64,000 nt of DNA from Flavobacterium beibuense (GCF_004151245.1 NZ_JUIW01000010.1:124001-188000); one strand, 5' to 3'; shown: positions 42,379 to 52,060, counted from the first letter of the stretch. The notes: generated from the letters alone by a model not told the origin. Made by a program: numbers and translations.

Positions 42379-45300
42379 TTAATGTATTATAAGGTTTTTC
42401 TGCATAAGCATAGTACCGTTTTCTTTCATAACTATTATGTATTGACCTGCTGCCAGTCGGCCCAGGTTAAAGTTCCATGTTCCTTTTTGTTCTGTAGGAG
42501 TATAAGTTTCCAGTAGAACTCCAAGAAGGTTGTAAACCTGAATAGTTTTTTCTGAATCTGCAAAAGCATAACTGTAGTTCATAGCTACATTTTCTTTAGC
42601 AGGGTTAGGAGCAATAACTAAGTTATAGCCTGTTACTTCTGCGAAGTTATTTGTATCAGCTGCCTCAGCCGGTCTTTCTCCTGTACATCCAGGTAATTCA
42701 AGTCCAATTTTAACTCTACAGGTTTTGCCATCAATAACAGTTTCAAACATAACAGTTACAAATCCTCCAGAGAATCCGTTTAATGGAATCAATTGTACAG
42801 GATATGCTGCTTGTCCCGGATTAAGCGTAATTGATGAAGGAACAAATATGCCTTCGTTGCCAGGCAGTGTTAAAGTTGTTTGAACCGGTATACCATAAGC
42901 GTTGTAGATGTCAAATAGTACGTTATAATAACAATAACCATGATCATATACAGGCTTAAGATCTTTTACTCTTATCTCAAACTCACAACCGGCACACTCT
43001 TCCTGTTCAATATTTACCTCGTTACTAATCCTGTCACAGTATCCGTTGTTAAGAACAAGCTGATAAGTACCTGCTCCAGGATATGCCACAGGCTGATTAG
43101 CAGCAGGGGAATTTGAGCCCGAATTTATTGCTGAACCATTGTATAGCCAATGCCATGAAGGGAAAGAATAAGGGTCAGTGCCTTGCAGGTAAGCCGTTTC
43201 TAAGTCACAAAGTGTATAACAGCCAGCCGGCACATTCCATAAATAAATTACAGGGTCTTTAGGAACATCAATTTGCGCTGTGCTGGAACAACCATATTGG
43301 TTTGTAAAGCGCACCTGATATGCACCTCCCTGAGTTACGTTTATAATGTCAGAGTTTGTATTAAAGCTATGTTCTCCATTACTCCAGTTAAATGTACCTA
43401 TTTCACCAGCTGTAGCTATAAGCTTAACGGTATATGGATCACAGTGAACATTAGCTATCATAATGGAAGGGGCACTAGGTATAGGTCTTACAGTTACTGT
43501 ATGGGTATCTGTAGTTGTGCAATAGCCGCCTACTCCGTTAGGAGTTTGTACTGTAACCGTATAAGTGTAGGTTGTTATAGCACTTGCAAAATCTGTTATA
43601 GTGTTTGTTGAGCCTACAACATTTCCGTTTTTGGTCCATGTATACAGAGTTCCTGTAGGTCCAGCAGGAGTTGAAAGACCAAATCCTTCGTTGTAGCAAA
43701 TTTCATCCGGTCCTGCAATTTGGGCCGGAGTTGGTTCTACAAAAGTTACAGTTACAGGGTTATCAAGCCCAATTTCTTTATAACAGTCATAATCCCCGCT
43801 TACAACTACCCAATAACTACCAGGCTGAGTGATATTGAAGGTATTTACGGTAGTTGTCCCTACCACTTGGTTTCCTTTCATCCATTCAAAATTAGTTGGC
43901 ATTGGTGTGCTTAAATCCGGAGTATATGTTAACGTACTTGTGCTGCCTTCGCAGGCTACTAACGGATTTGCCGAAATAGTTCCGGAAAGGTTATTTGCCT
44001 TAACTTCTATAGGGTCATGATAATAAATATCAGTACAGCCGTATTGATTTTGTACCCATACTTTAATGTGGTAATCATCTACATCGGTATAAACCTTAGT
44101 TGGATTTGGCTGTAAGTTACTTGAACCGTCCTCAAAAACCCACTGATAAGTTAATCCCGGTTGAGGATTATCTAATGCTAGTTCAAAAGGAGTGCCCTGA
44201 CAGATTTCCGCCGGTATAGTAAACGTAGCGTCTGGCATATCCGGAAGATTTATTGTTATCGGGCTTGTACTGCATGCAGGATACCCACTACCTTGAATGA
44301 TAAGTTGTAAAGTATGATTACCCGGAGCTAAGTTAATAGTATAAGAGTTAGCCGGGCTGTTAGATACAGTGCTGCCATCTACTATAAACTCATAATTCTG
44401 CATAGGAGTAAGCGGATGGTAATTAGAGTGATCTAATAGGGTAACGCTATAATCGCCTCCTGTACCGCAGGTAATATTATATCTTAGATCTGGCATGTAA
44501 GGCACCAGTACATCATAGTATTTATCTACTACACAACTACCGTATATTGCTCTGTAGAATATTCTGTATGTTCCTGATTCACCAAATGTAAACTGTGCTG
44601 ATGTTGAACTAACTGAAGATACAGATAATGCGGCTGGTTGTGAGAACCACTGATATCCCGTAGGGCTTCCTGAAGCACTTGCAGTTGCAGAAATAACACC
44701 ACAGTTATTTGTTCCGAATACCGTTACTGTTGGTTCCGGAGTTATGGTACAAGGTGTTACATTACAGTTACCATTGTATCTTACTTTATTAGTAACCGTA
44801 GTACAATAACCATTGCTTACCTCGGCATAATACTCGCCGTATCCTAAACCTAAGGCACCAAGGTCTATACTAGGCACGCCCGAGGTTATAACATTGCCAT
44901 TATGATACCATATTACACTGGAAGCACTTCCAAAACCTCCCTGAATATTTACAGTTAGTATATCATCTATAGCCGATTCAGGACATACAGAATAAGTACC
45001 ACCCGGAGTAATACTGGCTACCGGTGCAGGTATAACCGTAATAGTGTGGAATATTTCTGCCGGCATTGGGCAGCCGTTAGGGTTTTGTATTGTAATATGA
45101 ACAGTATAGTTGGTGTTGCCACCATTTGTATTGTCATAAGAATAAATGATAGGTGCCAGTGGATTAGTACTGGTATATGGTGTAGAACCATCACCAAAAT
45201 CGCATATAACAGTACCTGTTGTTACACCTGTCATTGTTAAGGTAAAAGGAGTATCGGCGCATATAGATGTAATAGGGTTAACTAATGATACCGGAGGAGT

Positions 45301-47268
45301 TTGTACAATGTCTACGTAGAAAAACTCTTCATGTGGGATACCACATTTTGTAACAACTAATTTTATCTGCACGCCGGTTGCTGATTCCTGATTCCAAAGA
45401 ATTTCTACCTGATTGGTTCCGTTTCCTGTGCTAATACTACCTCTGTTTGAAGGAGTTATACTCCATGAGTAGAATTCACCATCGGTATAGTTTGTTTGGT
45501 ATGTGGCATAGCTACTACCGCAAACAACATTATCTCCTATTATTGGTGCATTAACAACCGGTGCAGTTACTGTTTTTATAACATAATCTGACGGACAGTT
45601 AGGGTCGGTAGAATTTTCTCTCCTTGCCCTTACTTCATAAGGCCCTGCTCCTGTAAACGTAATATTTACGCTGTTGCCAGTATTGCTGCCGTTAATTGTA
45701 CCGTCTGTTGGATCTATATCCCAGGTTATTATGGTGCCAGGAATGTTGTTTGTTACCGAGTAGGTTTCGGCGATGCCCGGGCATGCTGTAGATGGTCCTG
45801 TAATAGCAGACGGAGTTTGCTCTTTATTTCTTATTACTATTGATATCTGACTTGGCCTACAGAAGGTAGTTCCGTTAACTTTTAAAATATAATTTCCTGC
45901 TTGTGTAAATGTTTTTGTAAATGTATTTCCACTTCCGGTTTGTGTGCCGCCAGGTCCTGTAAGTGTCCAAGAACCTGTGTAGCCATTACTTAGCTGATAA
46001 GTTTCTGTGCTGTTTATACACATAGCGGTATCACCGGATATTTCTGCTTTTGGCTTAACGGTAATTTGTATCTCTGCCGTACCTCCACAGTTTAGTAATG
46101 TGTTGTTGTAAGTTGCACTTAAAGTTATAGTGCCGGCAGACGTAGGTGCTGAAACTACCACTTCGTTAGCAAGAGGCGTATTTATTAAAGTTGCGCCTGT
46201 TCCGTTTGAGGAGATAGTCCAATTGAAATTAGTTGAAGGCCATTGTGGCAATTTGTATATGTTTTGTTCGCCAACACATATTGTAGTATCACCTAAAATT
46301 GTGCCTTTACTTAATATTACAGGGACTTTTATAGTCGTTACGCCTGCACATTTAATGTCGCAACCTGTGGCATCAAAGCTTACATAGCCAAATCCTGACT
46401 CGTCTACATTATCCCATACTACATCAATGCTTTGTCCGTAAGGTTGTGGCGATACAATATGTCCACCATCTACATGCCAGTTAAAGCCTACATTAGCACA
46501 TAATTCCCCTACTTCATTGCTAACACTATAACTAGCTGTTGCACCATCGCAGACAACTCCGGGACAAACGATCTCAACGCCAGGGAATTTGTCTACCTTG
46601 ATGTCCGTTTTGAAGGTGCTTGTGCAGTTACAGGCATTTGTTACGGTTAAATATACCGTATATGGACCGTCTTGCTGATAGGCATGTACCGGCTCAAATT
46701 CTGTAGAAGTTGTATTGTCGCCAAAATCCCAAAAATAAGAGATAAGCTCAGTACCTCCCATATTATCTGATAGATTAGTGAAATACAGATCCTGATCTAT
46801 ACAGGCTTCAATGGTTTGCCCGGGATGATACGGCTCTACCGTAAAAAGGGCTTTTGGTGAAACGATAATTTCCACGCAAATTTCTTCTACCTGTACTGTT
46901 CCGTCATTTTTGGTGACCTCGGCAGATACTGATGCGGCACCCGAAGATCCCCAGACAACTACACATTGTGTAAGATTCTGGCTTTGGATTGTACCTCCGC
47001 CTACTGTCCATTGTGTATTGTTCCAGTTAGCGCTATTACCTGTTAAGGAATAGGTAACCGTACTGTTTTCACATACCCTTACGCAGGGTCCGTCGTTAAT
47101 GTCTTCTACATATTCACGTTTTTTGTCGTCGTAAACAAGACATCCTGTTTCTTTATCCCAAAGGATTGAAATTGCTTGCTGTGCATTTACTGTGTGTGTG
47201 AATGCAATAAAAAATATTGCAAGTGCCAGCACGTGCCGCGTTTTTAGCGGCCATGAAAAGTTCCTCAT
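42379..47268 (-). CDS. Giant multi-PKD surface protein with T9SS sorting domain
   Basis: A 1629-aa exported protein: signal peptide (to VNAQQ), then a long series of Ig/PKD-like beta-sandwich modules. PKD cores such as SYFWDFGDNTTSTEFEPVHAY and TYQWVFEDGSSNLQPNP recur, with many PKD-like repeats of the type ISGDTAMCINSTETYQL. Paired Cys in most modules suggest disulfides. The end is a type A T9SS sorting domain (IAPNPAKENVAMNYSY...LAAGQYIIVMKENGTMLMQKNLII). Such proteins are adhesins or cell-surface scaffolds in gliding Bacteroidota, but no ligand is evident. It lies upstream of another T9SS cargo gene, separated by a terminator. Confidence 0.88.
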   Translation of the reverse strand: MRNFSWPLKTRHVLALAIFFIAFTHTVNAQQAISILWDKETGCLVYDDKKREYVEDINDGPCVRVCENSTVTYSLTGNSANWNNTQWTVGGGTIQSQNLTQCVVVWGSSGAASVSAEVTKNDGTVQVEEICVEIIVSPKALFTVEPYHPGQTIEACIDQDLYFTNLSDNMGGTELISYFWDFGDNTTSTEFEPVHAYQQDGPYTVYLTVTNACNCTSTFKTDIKVDKFPGVEIVCPGVVCDGATASYSVSNEVGELCANVGFNWHVDGGHIVSPQPYGQSIDVVWDNVDESGFGYVSFDATGCDIKCAGVTTIKVPVILSKGTILGDTTICVGEQNIYKLPQWPSTNFNWTISSNGTGATLINTPLANEVVVSAPTSAGTITLSATYNNTLLNCGGTAEIQITVKPKAEISGDTAMCINSTETYQLSNGYTGSWTLTGPGGTQTGSGNTFTKTFTQAGNYILKVNGTTFCRPSQISIVIRNKEQTPSAITGPSTACPGIAETYSVTNNIPGTIITWDIDPTDGTINGSNTGNSVNITFTGAGPYEVRARRENSTDPNCPSDYVIKTVTAPVVNAPIIGDNVVCGSSYATYQTNYTDGEFYSWSITPSNRGSISTGNGTNQVEILWNQESATGVQIKLVVTKCGIPHEEFFYVDIVQTPPVSLVNPITSICADTPFTLTMTGVTTGTVICDFGDGSTPYTSTNPLAPIIYSYDNTNGGNTNYTVHITIQNPNGCPMPAEIFHTITVIPAPVASITPGGTYSVCPESAIDDILTVNIQGGFGSASSVIWYHNGNVITSGVPSIDLGALGLGYGEYYAEVSNGYCTTVTNKVRYNGNCNVTPCTITPEPTVTVFGTNNCGVISATASASGSPTGYQWFSQPAALSVSSVSSTSAQFTFGESGTYRIFYRAIYGSCVVDKYYDVLVPYMPDLRYNITCGTGGDYSVTLLDHSNYHPLTPMQNYEFIVDGSTVSNSPANSYTINLAPGNHTLQLIIQGSGYPACSTSPITINLPDMPDATFTIPAEICQGTPFELALDNPQPGLTYQWVFEDGSSNLQPNPTKVYTDVDDYHIKVWVQNQYGCTDIYYHDPIEVKANNLSGTISANPLVACEGSTSTLTYTPDLSTPMPTNFEWMKGNQVVGTTTVNTFNITQPGSYWVVVSGDYDCYKEIGLDNPVTVTFVEPTPAQIAGPDEICYNEGFGLSTPAGPTGTLYTWTKNGNVVGSTNTITDFASAITTYTYTVTVQTPNGVGGYCTTTDTHTVTVRPIPSAPSIMIANVHCDPYTVKLIATAGEIGTFNWSNGEHSFNTNSDIINVTQGGAYQVRFTNQYGCSSTAQIDVPKDPVIYLWNVPAGCYTLCDLETAYLQGTDPYSFPSWHWLYNGSAINSGSNSPAANQPVAYPGAGTYQLVLNNGYCDRISNEVNIEQEECAGCEFEIRVKDLKPVYDHGYCYYNVLFDIYNAYGIPVQTTLTLPGNEGIFVPSSITLNPGQAAYPVQLIPLNGFSGGFVTVMFETVIDGKTCRVKIGLELPGCTGERPAEAADTNNFAEVTGYNLVIAPNPAKENVAMNYSYAFADSEKTIQVYNLLGVLLETYTPTEQKGTWNFNLGRLAAGQYIIVMKENGTMLMQKNLIIH

Positions 47269-47580
47269 AGTAAGGCAGGGTTTTAGATTGGTTAAACATC
47301 TGTTTTTTAGCTTTTTAAAGTTAATTATGAAAAATGATGTTAAAATGTTAACAAAAAGCTAAATGTTTAAATTTTATTAACGTTTTGCTAAAAAAGCCTT
47401 AAAAACAAGGCGTTTCCAATTTATAACATTTATAGCCTAAAATGTTATAAATAAAACAATATATTTGTTTTGTAAATATTTTTTAAAAAAAGCGAGCTAA
47501 TGCTGAAAAAAAAATATTCATTTTTTGATTTAATAAAACTGATTGAGAATGTGTTTATAAATTAAAAAACAAACTTTTGT
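47269..47580. other. AT-rich intergenic region upstream of the giant PKD gene
   Basis: A 312-bp region of high AT content between two minus-strand genes. It should contain the promoter of the PKD gene and the 3' end of the DNA-metabolism operon. No clear hairpin, small ORF or RNA gene was seen. Confidence 0.4.
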
Positions 47581-48357
47581 CTAATTTTTCTCATGTTTTT
47601 CATTGAGATATTTCCAATATCGTTTAGGTAAATACTGAATGTGGAGTTTCATGTTCTTTCTTGCCGGTATATTTGTGCTCTTATAATAGTCTTTCCAAAG
47701 CACATCTGCGAGTTCTTCTTTTTCGTCCAGCATGTTAGCAGGAAGGAGTGGTTTTGAAGTATCAACATTCTGTATAAACTCATAAGAGATTATCTCTACA
47801 GTGTTGAGGTCATAATAGAGTCCGTATTTTCTTTTTACATCATAAATAACCCATTTTTGGTCGGCAAAGCGCTTTTTGAAAAAGGAAGAAATAAGAGGGA
47901 GTATATTAAAATCGGGTTCGGCAGGGGCGTAGTAAATACTGTCTGTCGTTTGCTGAAAGCGTATAAAAGCAGTAAAACGATGCTTTTCGCGACCTACCAT
48001 CCTGTTCATTTTAGAAACAGCCATTACATGAGGATTGCCAAAATTGTTTTCGGCTCCCGGCGGATTATCAAAAACGTATCGGGCAAATTCAAACAGGTGC
48101 TGAAAAATAACAGGATCTTCACTAAGGTATGTTCTGTAAAAATTAAAAAGCCACTCGGGGCTAATCTTCTTTTTCAGGCCTTTCCATACCCTGTCGGCTT
48201 TAGCAGGGTCGCTTGTTACTATATGTGGTTCTTCAAGCATAGAAGGCTGATAGTGCCTGTCCCAAAACAACTGTACTGCTTTGGGTTTGTATTCATAAAA
48301 TTCAAAAATGGCAGTAAGCAGGCCCTCAAAGCTTCCGTCGAAAACATAAGTAATCAT
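47581..48357 (-). CDS. DUF4130 / TIGR03915-type DNA-metabolism protein
   Basis: A 258-aa protein of the probable DNA-metabolism family always paired with a radical-SAM partner. Family-like stretches are the N-terminal YVFDGSFEGLLTAIFEFYEYK, MNRMVGREKHRFTAFIRFQ and the C-terminal ADVLWKDYYKSTNIPARKNMKLHIQYLPKRYWKYL. DUF4130 is related to uracil-DNA-glycosylase-like partners in other bacteria, but activity here is unproven. It begins 2 bp after the radical-SAM gene stop, so translation is probably coupled. Confidence 0.85.
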   Translation of the reverse strand: MITYVFDGSFEGLLTAIFEFYEYKPKAVQLFWDRHYQPSMLEEPHIVTSDPAKADRVWKGLKKKISPEWLFNFYRTYLSEDPVIFQHLFEFARYVFDNPPGAENNFGNPHVMAVSKMNRMVGREKHRFTAFIRFQQTTDSIYYAPAEPDFNILPLISSFFKKRFADQKWVIYDVKRKYGLYYDLNTVEIISYEFIQNVDTSKPLLPANMLDEKEELADVLWKDYYKSTNIPARKNMKLHIQYLPKRYWKYLNEKHEKN

Positions 48358-48359
48358 AA

Positions 48360-49622
48360 TTAAAACAGGCTTAACTGGTTTTGTGCAACCTTTAGATATT
48401 TACTGTTAGTTTCACTAAGGATAAGTCCTTTAATGTGTGAAGGCTCCGGATCATTAAGTTGGTAAGGAGTGTCTGCACAGCGCATAAAAAACTTTGCCCT
48501 GTTATAGGCTACACCAATTTTTTTGAGCTGGTCGCTGCGTAGCTTTCCAAATTTTCTTGCCTTGATAATCTTTAATGCCGATTGTGTGCCTATTCCCGGT
48601 ATACGGAGTATCATACGGTAATCGGCAGTATTGATATCAACAGGAAACTGCTCAGGATTGCGTAGTGCCCAACTTAATTTAGGATCAATATCGGTATCCA
48701 GATGTGGGTTGTTAGGGTTAAGCAACTCATGTACTTCAAAACCGTAAAAGCGCATAAGCGAGTCGGTCTGGTAAAGACGGTTTTCACGAAGCAGGGGAGG
48801 CTGGCTTCCTATTTGCGGCATACGGCTGTCGTAACTGATAGGTATATAACCGGAATAATAAACCCTTTTCAGTTTAAAGTTCTTATAGTATTCGGCAGCG
48901 CTGTACATGATCTCCATGTCTGTTTCCGGTGTGGCGCCTATTACCATTTGTGTGCTCTGTCCGGCAGGTACAAACTTTGGGATGCTCTTAATGAGTCCGG
49001 TTTTCTTTTCGTCTTTATATTGTGTAATGGTGTTTTGTATAAAGCCTAAGGGTTTTTTTACCTCTTCGTGCGATTTATCTGGGGCAAGGAGTTTTAGCCC
49101 GGTTTCGGTAGGCATTTCAAGATTAATGCTCATCCTGTCGGCATAAAGCCCTGCCTCTGTAAGCAGTTCACGGCTTGCGCCAGGTATGGTCTTTAGATGA
49201 ATGTAACCGTTAAAGCGCTCCTCAAGGCGAAGTTTTTTTACAATACGTAAAAGGCGCTCCATGGTAAAATCGGCATCCTTAAAAATACCGGAACTTAAAA
49301 ATAATCCTTCGATATAGTTACGGCGGTAAAAGCTAATGGTAAGGTCTACTACCTCCTGTACAGTAAAGGCAGCACGTTTTATATCGTTGCTTTTGCGGGA
49401 AACGCAAAAAGCACAATCATAAATGCAATGGTTGGTAAGCAGAATTTTTAGCAGCGAGACACAGCGTCCGTCTTCGGTATAAGTGTGGCAAATACCACTG
49501 GCGTGGCTATTACCAAGACCTTTATTGTCATTTTTTCTGTTGCTGCCACTGGAAGAACAGGAAACATCATACTTGGCGGCGTCAGCTAAAATAGATAGCT
49601 TTTCACGGATGCGGTCATACAT
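48360..49622 (-). CDS. Radical-SAM putative DNA modification/repair protein (TIGR03916-type)
   Basis: A 420-aa protein with the radical-SAM CxxxCxxC motif at C66, C70 and C73 (NHCIYDCAFC) and a C-terminal helix-hairpin-helix (LRIPGIGTQSALKIIKARKFG), a DNA-binding element. Family N-terminus KLSILADAAKYDVSCSSSGS and HASGICHTY also match. This family is strictly paired with the DUF4130 protein and is predicted to act in DNA modification or repair; the reaction is not known. Its start codon is inside the right arm of an 18-bp perfect inverted repeat, which may control expression. Confidence 0.9.
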   Translation of the reverse strand: MYDRIREKLSILADAAKYDVSCSSSGSNRKNDNKGLGNSHASGICHTYTEDGRCVSLLKILLTNHCIYDCAFCVSRKSNDIKRAAFTVQEVVDLTISFYRRNYIEGLFLSSGIFKDADFTMERLLRIVKKLRLEERFNGYIHLKTIPGASRELLTEAGLYADRMSINLEMPTETGLKLLAPDKSHEEVKKPLGFIQNTITQYKDEKKTGLIKSIPKFVPAGQSTQMVIGATPETDMEIMYSAAEYYKNFKLKRVYYSGYIPISYDSRMPQIGSQPPLLRENRLYQTDSLMRFYGFEVHELLNPNNPHLDTDIDPKLSWALRNPEQFPVDINTADYRMILRIPGIGTQSALKIIKARKFGKLRSDQLKKIGVAYNRAKFFMRCADTPYQLNDPEPSHIKGLILSETNSKYLKVAQNQLSLF

Positions 49623-49666
49623 ATAAGATTATTTTCTAACAAAACTATGAAAATAATCTTATATGT
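49619..49666. promoter_or_regulatory. 18-bp perfect inverted repeat overlapping a start codon
   Basis: Arms 49619-49636 and 49649-49666 are perfectly complementary, with a 12-nt loop. The outer part of one arm contains the start codon of the radical-SAM gene, and the other arm begins 16 bp after the ribE stop. It may be an operator, a translational hairpin or the ribE terminator. Confidence 0.6.
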
Positions 49667-49681
49667 GATATTGAACAAAAG

Positions 49682-50272
49682 TTAATTTCTCAGTTCGTGG
49701 ATACGACTCACATACTTGCCTATCACATCAAATTCCAGGTTAATTACAGTGCCTGGTTTTATGTGTTTAAAGTTAGTGTGCTCGTGAGTATAAGGTATAA
49801 TTGCAACGCTAAATTCATTTGGTTTAGAGTTTACCACCGTAAGGCTAACCCCATTTACGGTAATCGAGCCTTTTTCTATAGTGATGTTGCTTAAATTCTT
49901 ATCATACTCAAAAGTATAGTACCAGCTTCCGTTAGCCTCTTCCACACTTTTGCATACACCTGTTTGGTCAACATGTCCCTGTACGATATGGCCATCCAGC
50001 CTGTCGCCCAGTTTCATACCTCTTTCCAGGTTTACAATTTCTCCTTCTTTCCATAAGCCTAAATTTGTTTTTTCAAGTGTTTCCCTAATGGCTGTTACGG
50101 TGTAGGTTTCTTCGGTAAGCGATACTACTGTTAGGCAAACCCCGTTGTGTGATACGCTTTGGTCAATTTTAAGTTCGGGTGTTAAAGATGAGTGTATGAT
50201 TATGTGAAGATTGCCGTTGTCTTTCCTTAATTCTCTAATGGTTCCAAGTGTTTCTACGATTCCTGTAAACAT
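49682..50272 (-). CDS. ribE: Riboflavin synthase alpha chain
   Basis: A 196-aa enzyme that dismutates two 6,7-dimethyl-8-ribityllumazines to riboflavin. The N-terminus MFTGIVETLGTIREL is diagnostic. Two lumazine-binding repeats are visible: SVSHNGVCLTVV with GHIVQGHVDQTG in the first half, and SITVNGVSLTVV in the second. Length is normal. It is divergent from pdxA, with facing TAnnTTTG boxes in the 54-bp gap. Confidence 0.96.
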   Translation of the reverse strand: MFTGIVETLGTIRELRKDNGNLHIIIHSSLTPELKIDQSVSHNGVCLTVVSLTEETYTVTAIRETLEKTNLGLWKEGEIVNLERGMKLGDRLDGHIVQGHVDQTGVCKSVEEANGSWYYTFEYDKNLSNITIEKGSITVNGVSLTVVNSKPNEFSVAIIPYTHEHTNFKHIKPGTVINLEFDVIGKYVSRIHELRN

Positions 50273-50287
50273 CCTGATTTAATTTTA

Positions 50288-50295
50288 TAAATTTG
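50288..50295 (+). promoter_or_regulatory. pdxA -7 box
   Basis: TAAATTTG fits TAnnTTTG and lies 31 bp upstream of the pdxA ATG. Confidence 0.5.
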
Positions 50296-50300
50296 CAATT

Positions 50301-50308
50301 CAAAAGTA
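50301..50308 (-). promoter_or_regulatory. ribE -7 box
   Basis: On the minus strand TACTTTTG fits TAnnTTTG, 28 bp before the ribE start. It lies 5 bp from the opposing pdxA box, so the two promoters overlap. Confidence 0.5.
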
Positions 50309-50326
50309 GCAAATTAAAGCGCCATT

Positions 50327-51376
50327 ATGACCAAAAAAGCAGAAAATGTAATTGTAGGTATATCTATAGGAGACCTAAACGGAATAGGCAGTGAAGTAGT
50401 TCTGAAGACCTTTGAGGACAGCAGAATGATGGAGATGTGTACTCCGGTAATCTTTGCTAATGCAAAAATTATGTCCTTTGTAAGGAAAACACTGGGTCTT
50501 GATATGCCGCTGCATGGTATAGACAGTATAGATCAGTTAGTGCATGGTAAGTTAAATGTGCTAAATGTATGGCGTGAGGGCGTTAATATAGAATTTGGTG
50601 TAAACGATGAGGCAGTAGGGAAGTATGCCATAAAATCGTTTACCGCTGCTACAGAGGCCCTGAAAAATAAAGAAATAGATGTGCTGGTAACAGCACCTAT
50701 AAATAAATATAATATTCAGTCGGAAGAATTTAAATTCCCGGGGCATACCGATTATTTAAACCAGCAACTGGAGGGCGATGCCCTTATGCTTATGGTACAC
50801 GATAATTTAAGGGTAGGGCTTTTAACCGATCATTTACCGGTTAACGAAGTTGCTTCTCATTTAACGGCAGAGCTTATAAAGAAAAAGATAACTACGGTAA
50901 ACAATGCGCTTAAGCAGGACTTTAGGGTTAACAGGCCAAGAATAGCCGTGCTTTGCGTAAACCCGCATTGTGGTGATAATGGTGTTATAGGTGATGAAGA
51001 TGATAAGGTGATGAAGCCTGCATTAAGAGAGCTGTTTGATGAAGGTATTCTTGCTTTCGGTCCATTTTCTGCTGACGGGTTCTTTGGTAACGGGTCTTAT
51101 GAAAAGTATGATGCGGTTATTGCTGCTTATCACGATCAGGGGCTTGTGCCGTTTAAAACACTTTCTTTTGGTAACGGTGTAAATTACACAGCAGGCCTTG
51201 AAGGTATAAGGACATCTCCCGATCATGGAACGGCTTATGATATTGCAGGTAAGGGCGAGGCCGATTTTAACTCTTTTAAGGAGGCGGTTTATTTAGCATT
51301 GGATGTGTTTAATAACCGAAATGATTACAGTGAAATAACCAAAAATCCGCTAAAAACAAAAGAAAAGCAGTTATAA
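50327..51376 (+). CDS. pdxA: 4-hydroxythreonine-4-phosphate dehydrogenase
   Basis: A 349-aa NAD-dependent enzyme of the DXP-dependent pyridoxal-phosphate pathway. Typical stretches are GISIGDLNGIGSEVVLK, VLVTAPINKYNIQ, FPGHTDYLNQQL (substrate-binding His), VLCVNPHCGDNGVIGDED and YHDQGLVPFKTLSFGNGVNYTAGL (metal-binding His), then RTSPDHGTAYDIAGKG. Length is slightly above the E. coli form. It is followed by the promoter of the DUF177-rpmF cluster. Confidence 0.97.
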   Translation: MTKKAENVIVGISIGDLNGIGSEVVLKTFEDSRMMEMCTPVIFANAKIMSFVRKTLGLDMPLHGIDSIDQLVHGKLNVLNVWREGVNIEFGVNDEAVGKYAIKSFTAATEALKNKEIDVLVTAPINKYNIQSEEFKFPGHTDYLNQQLEGDALMLMVHDNLRVGLLTDHLPVNEVASHLTAELIKKKITTVNNALKQDFRVNRPRIAVLCVNPHCGDNGVIGDEDDKVMKPALRELFDEGILAFGPFSADGFFGNGSYEKYDAVIAAYHDQGLVPFKTLSFGNGVNYTAGLEGIRTSPDHGTAYDIAGKGEADFNSFKEAVYLALDVFNNRNDYSEITKNPLKTKEKQL

Positions 51377-51398
51377 ACAAAAAAATGTTGATAACAGG

Positions 51399-51427
51399 TT
51401 TGGATTTACAATAATTTTATATCTTTG
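51399..51427 (+). promoter_or_regulatory. Promoter of the DUF177-rpmF cluster
   Basis: TTTG (51399-51402), 17-bp spacer and TATCTTTG (51420-51427), a good match to the Bacteroidota TTG-N17-23-TAnnTTTG promoter. The DUF177 start codon is 90 bp downstream. Confidence 0.65.
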
Positions 51428-51517
51428 CACGCTCAAAACTGTTGTGATGAAGTGAGTTGGGGTTGTGTAGATGGTATATAATCCGTAAATTCATGTGAAA
51501 TCTAAAAATTGCTACAC

Positions 51518-52051
51518 ATGAAAGTGAATAAAGAATTTTTAATCCAGTTCGCCGGGTTAAAACAAGGGAAGCATCAGTTTGAATTTGAGATAGGAAAAGC
51601 GTTCTTTGATGACTTTAACTTTGAAGAGTTTAACGACGTAAATGTTAAAGTAAATTTAGTTCTGGAGAAAAAGAGCACAATGCTTGAGTTAACGTTTAAG
51701 CATAAAGGTACTGTAAATGTGCCGTGTGACCTTTCTAATGAAGATTTTGATTTACCTGTAAAAGGTAAGCTTAACCTCATAGTGAAATTTGGGGATGAGT
51801 ATAATGATGAGAATGAAGAGATGCTGGTATTGCCACATGGTGAGTATCAGGTTGATGTAAGCCAGTACATTTATGAAATGATTGTGCTTTCGGTTCCTTC
51901 AAAACGAATTCATCCGGGAATTAAAGACGGTACGCTAAACGCCGAAATTTTAGACAAACTGAAGGAGCTTGCTCCCAAAGAAGAACATAAAAAAGAAGAT
52001 AATACAGATCCCCGTTGGGATCAATTAAAAAAACTATTAACGGATAAATAA
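51518..52051 (+). CDS. yceD-like: DUF177 (YceD-like) protein
   Basis: A 177-aa cytosolic protein of the YceD/DUF177 family, known for its fixed position just before rpmF. It has the FKHKGTVNVPCDLSNEDFDLPVKG core with the conserved Cys, and the end IHPGIKDGTL...DPRWDQLKKLL. The family is linked to 23S rRNA/large-subunit function, as its position suggests. A TTG at 51509 could also start; ATG at 51518 is preferred. rpmF is 9 bp downstream. Confidence 0.9.
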   Translation: MKVNKEFLIQFAGLKQGKHQFEFEIGKAFFDDFNFEEFNDVNVKVNLVLEKKSTMLELTFKHKGTVNVPCDLSNEDFDLPVKGKLNLIVKFGDEYNDENEEMLVLPHGEYQVDVSQYIYEMIVLSVPSKRIHPGIKDGTLNAEILDKLKELAPKEEHKKEDNTDPRWDQLKKLLTDK

Positions 52052-52060
52052 TATAGTAAA

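Noticed and set aside
47269-47580. A hidden gene in the AT-rich gap upstream of the giant PKD gene
   Set aside because: All frames are short and of low quality and there is no RNA-like structure.
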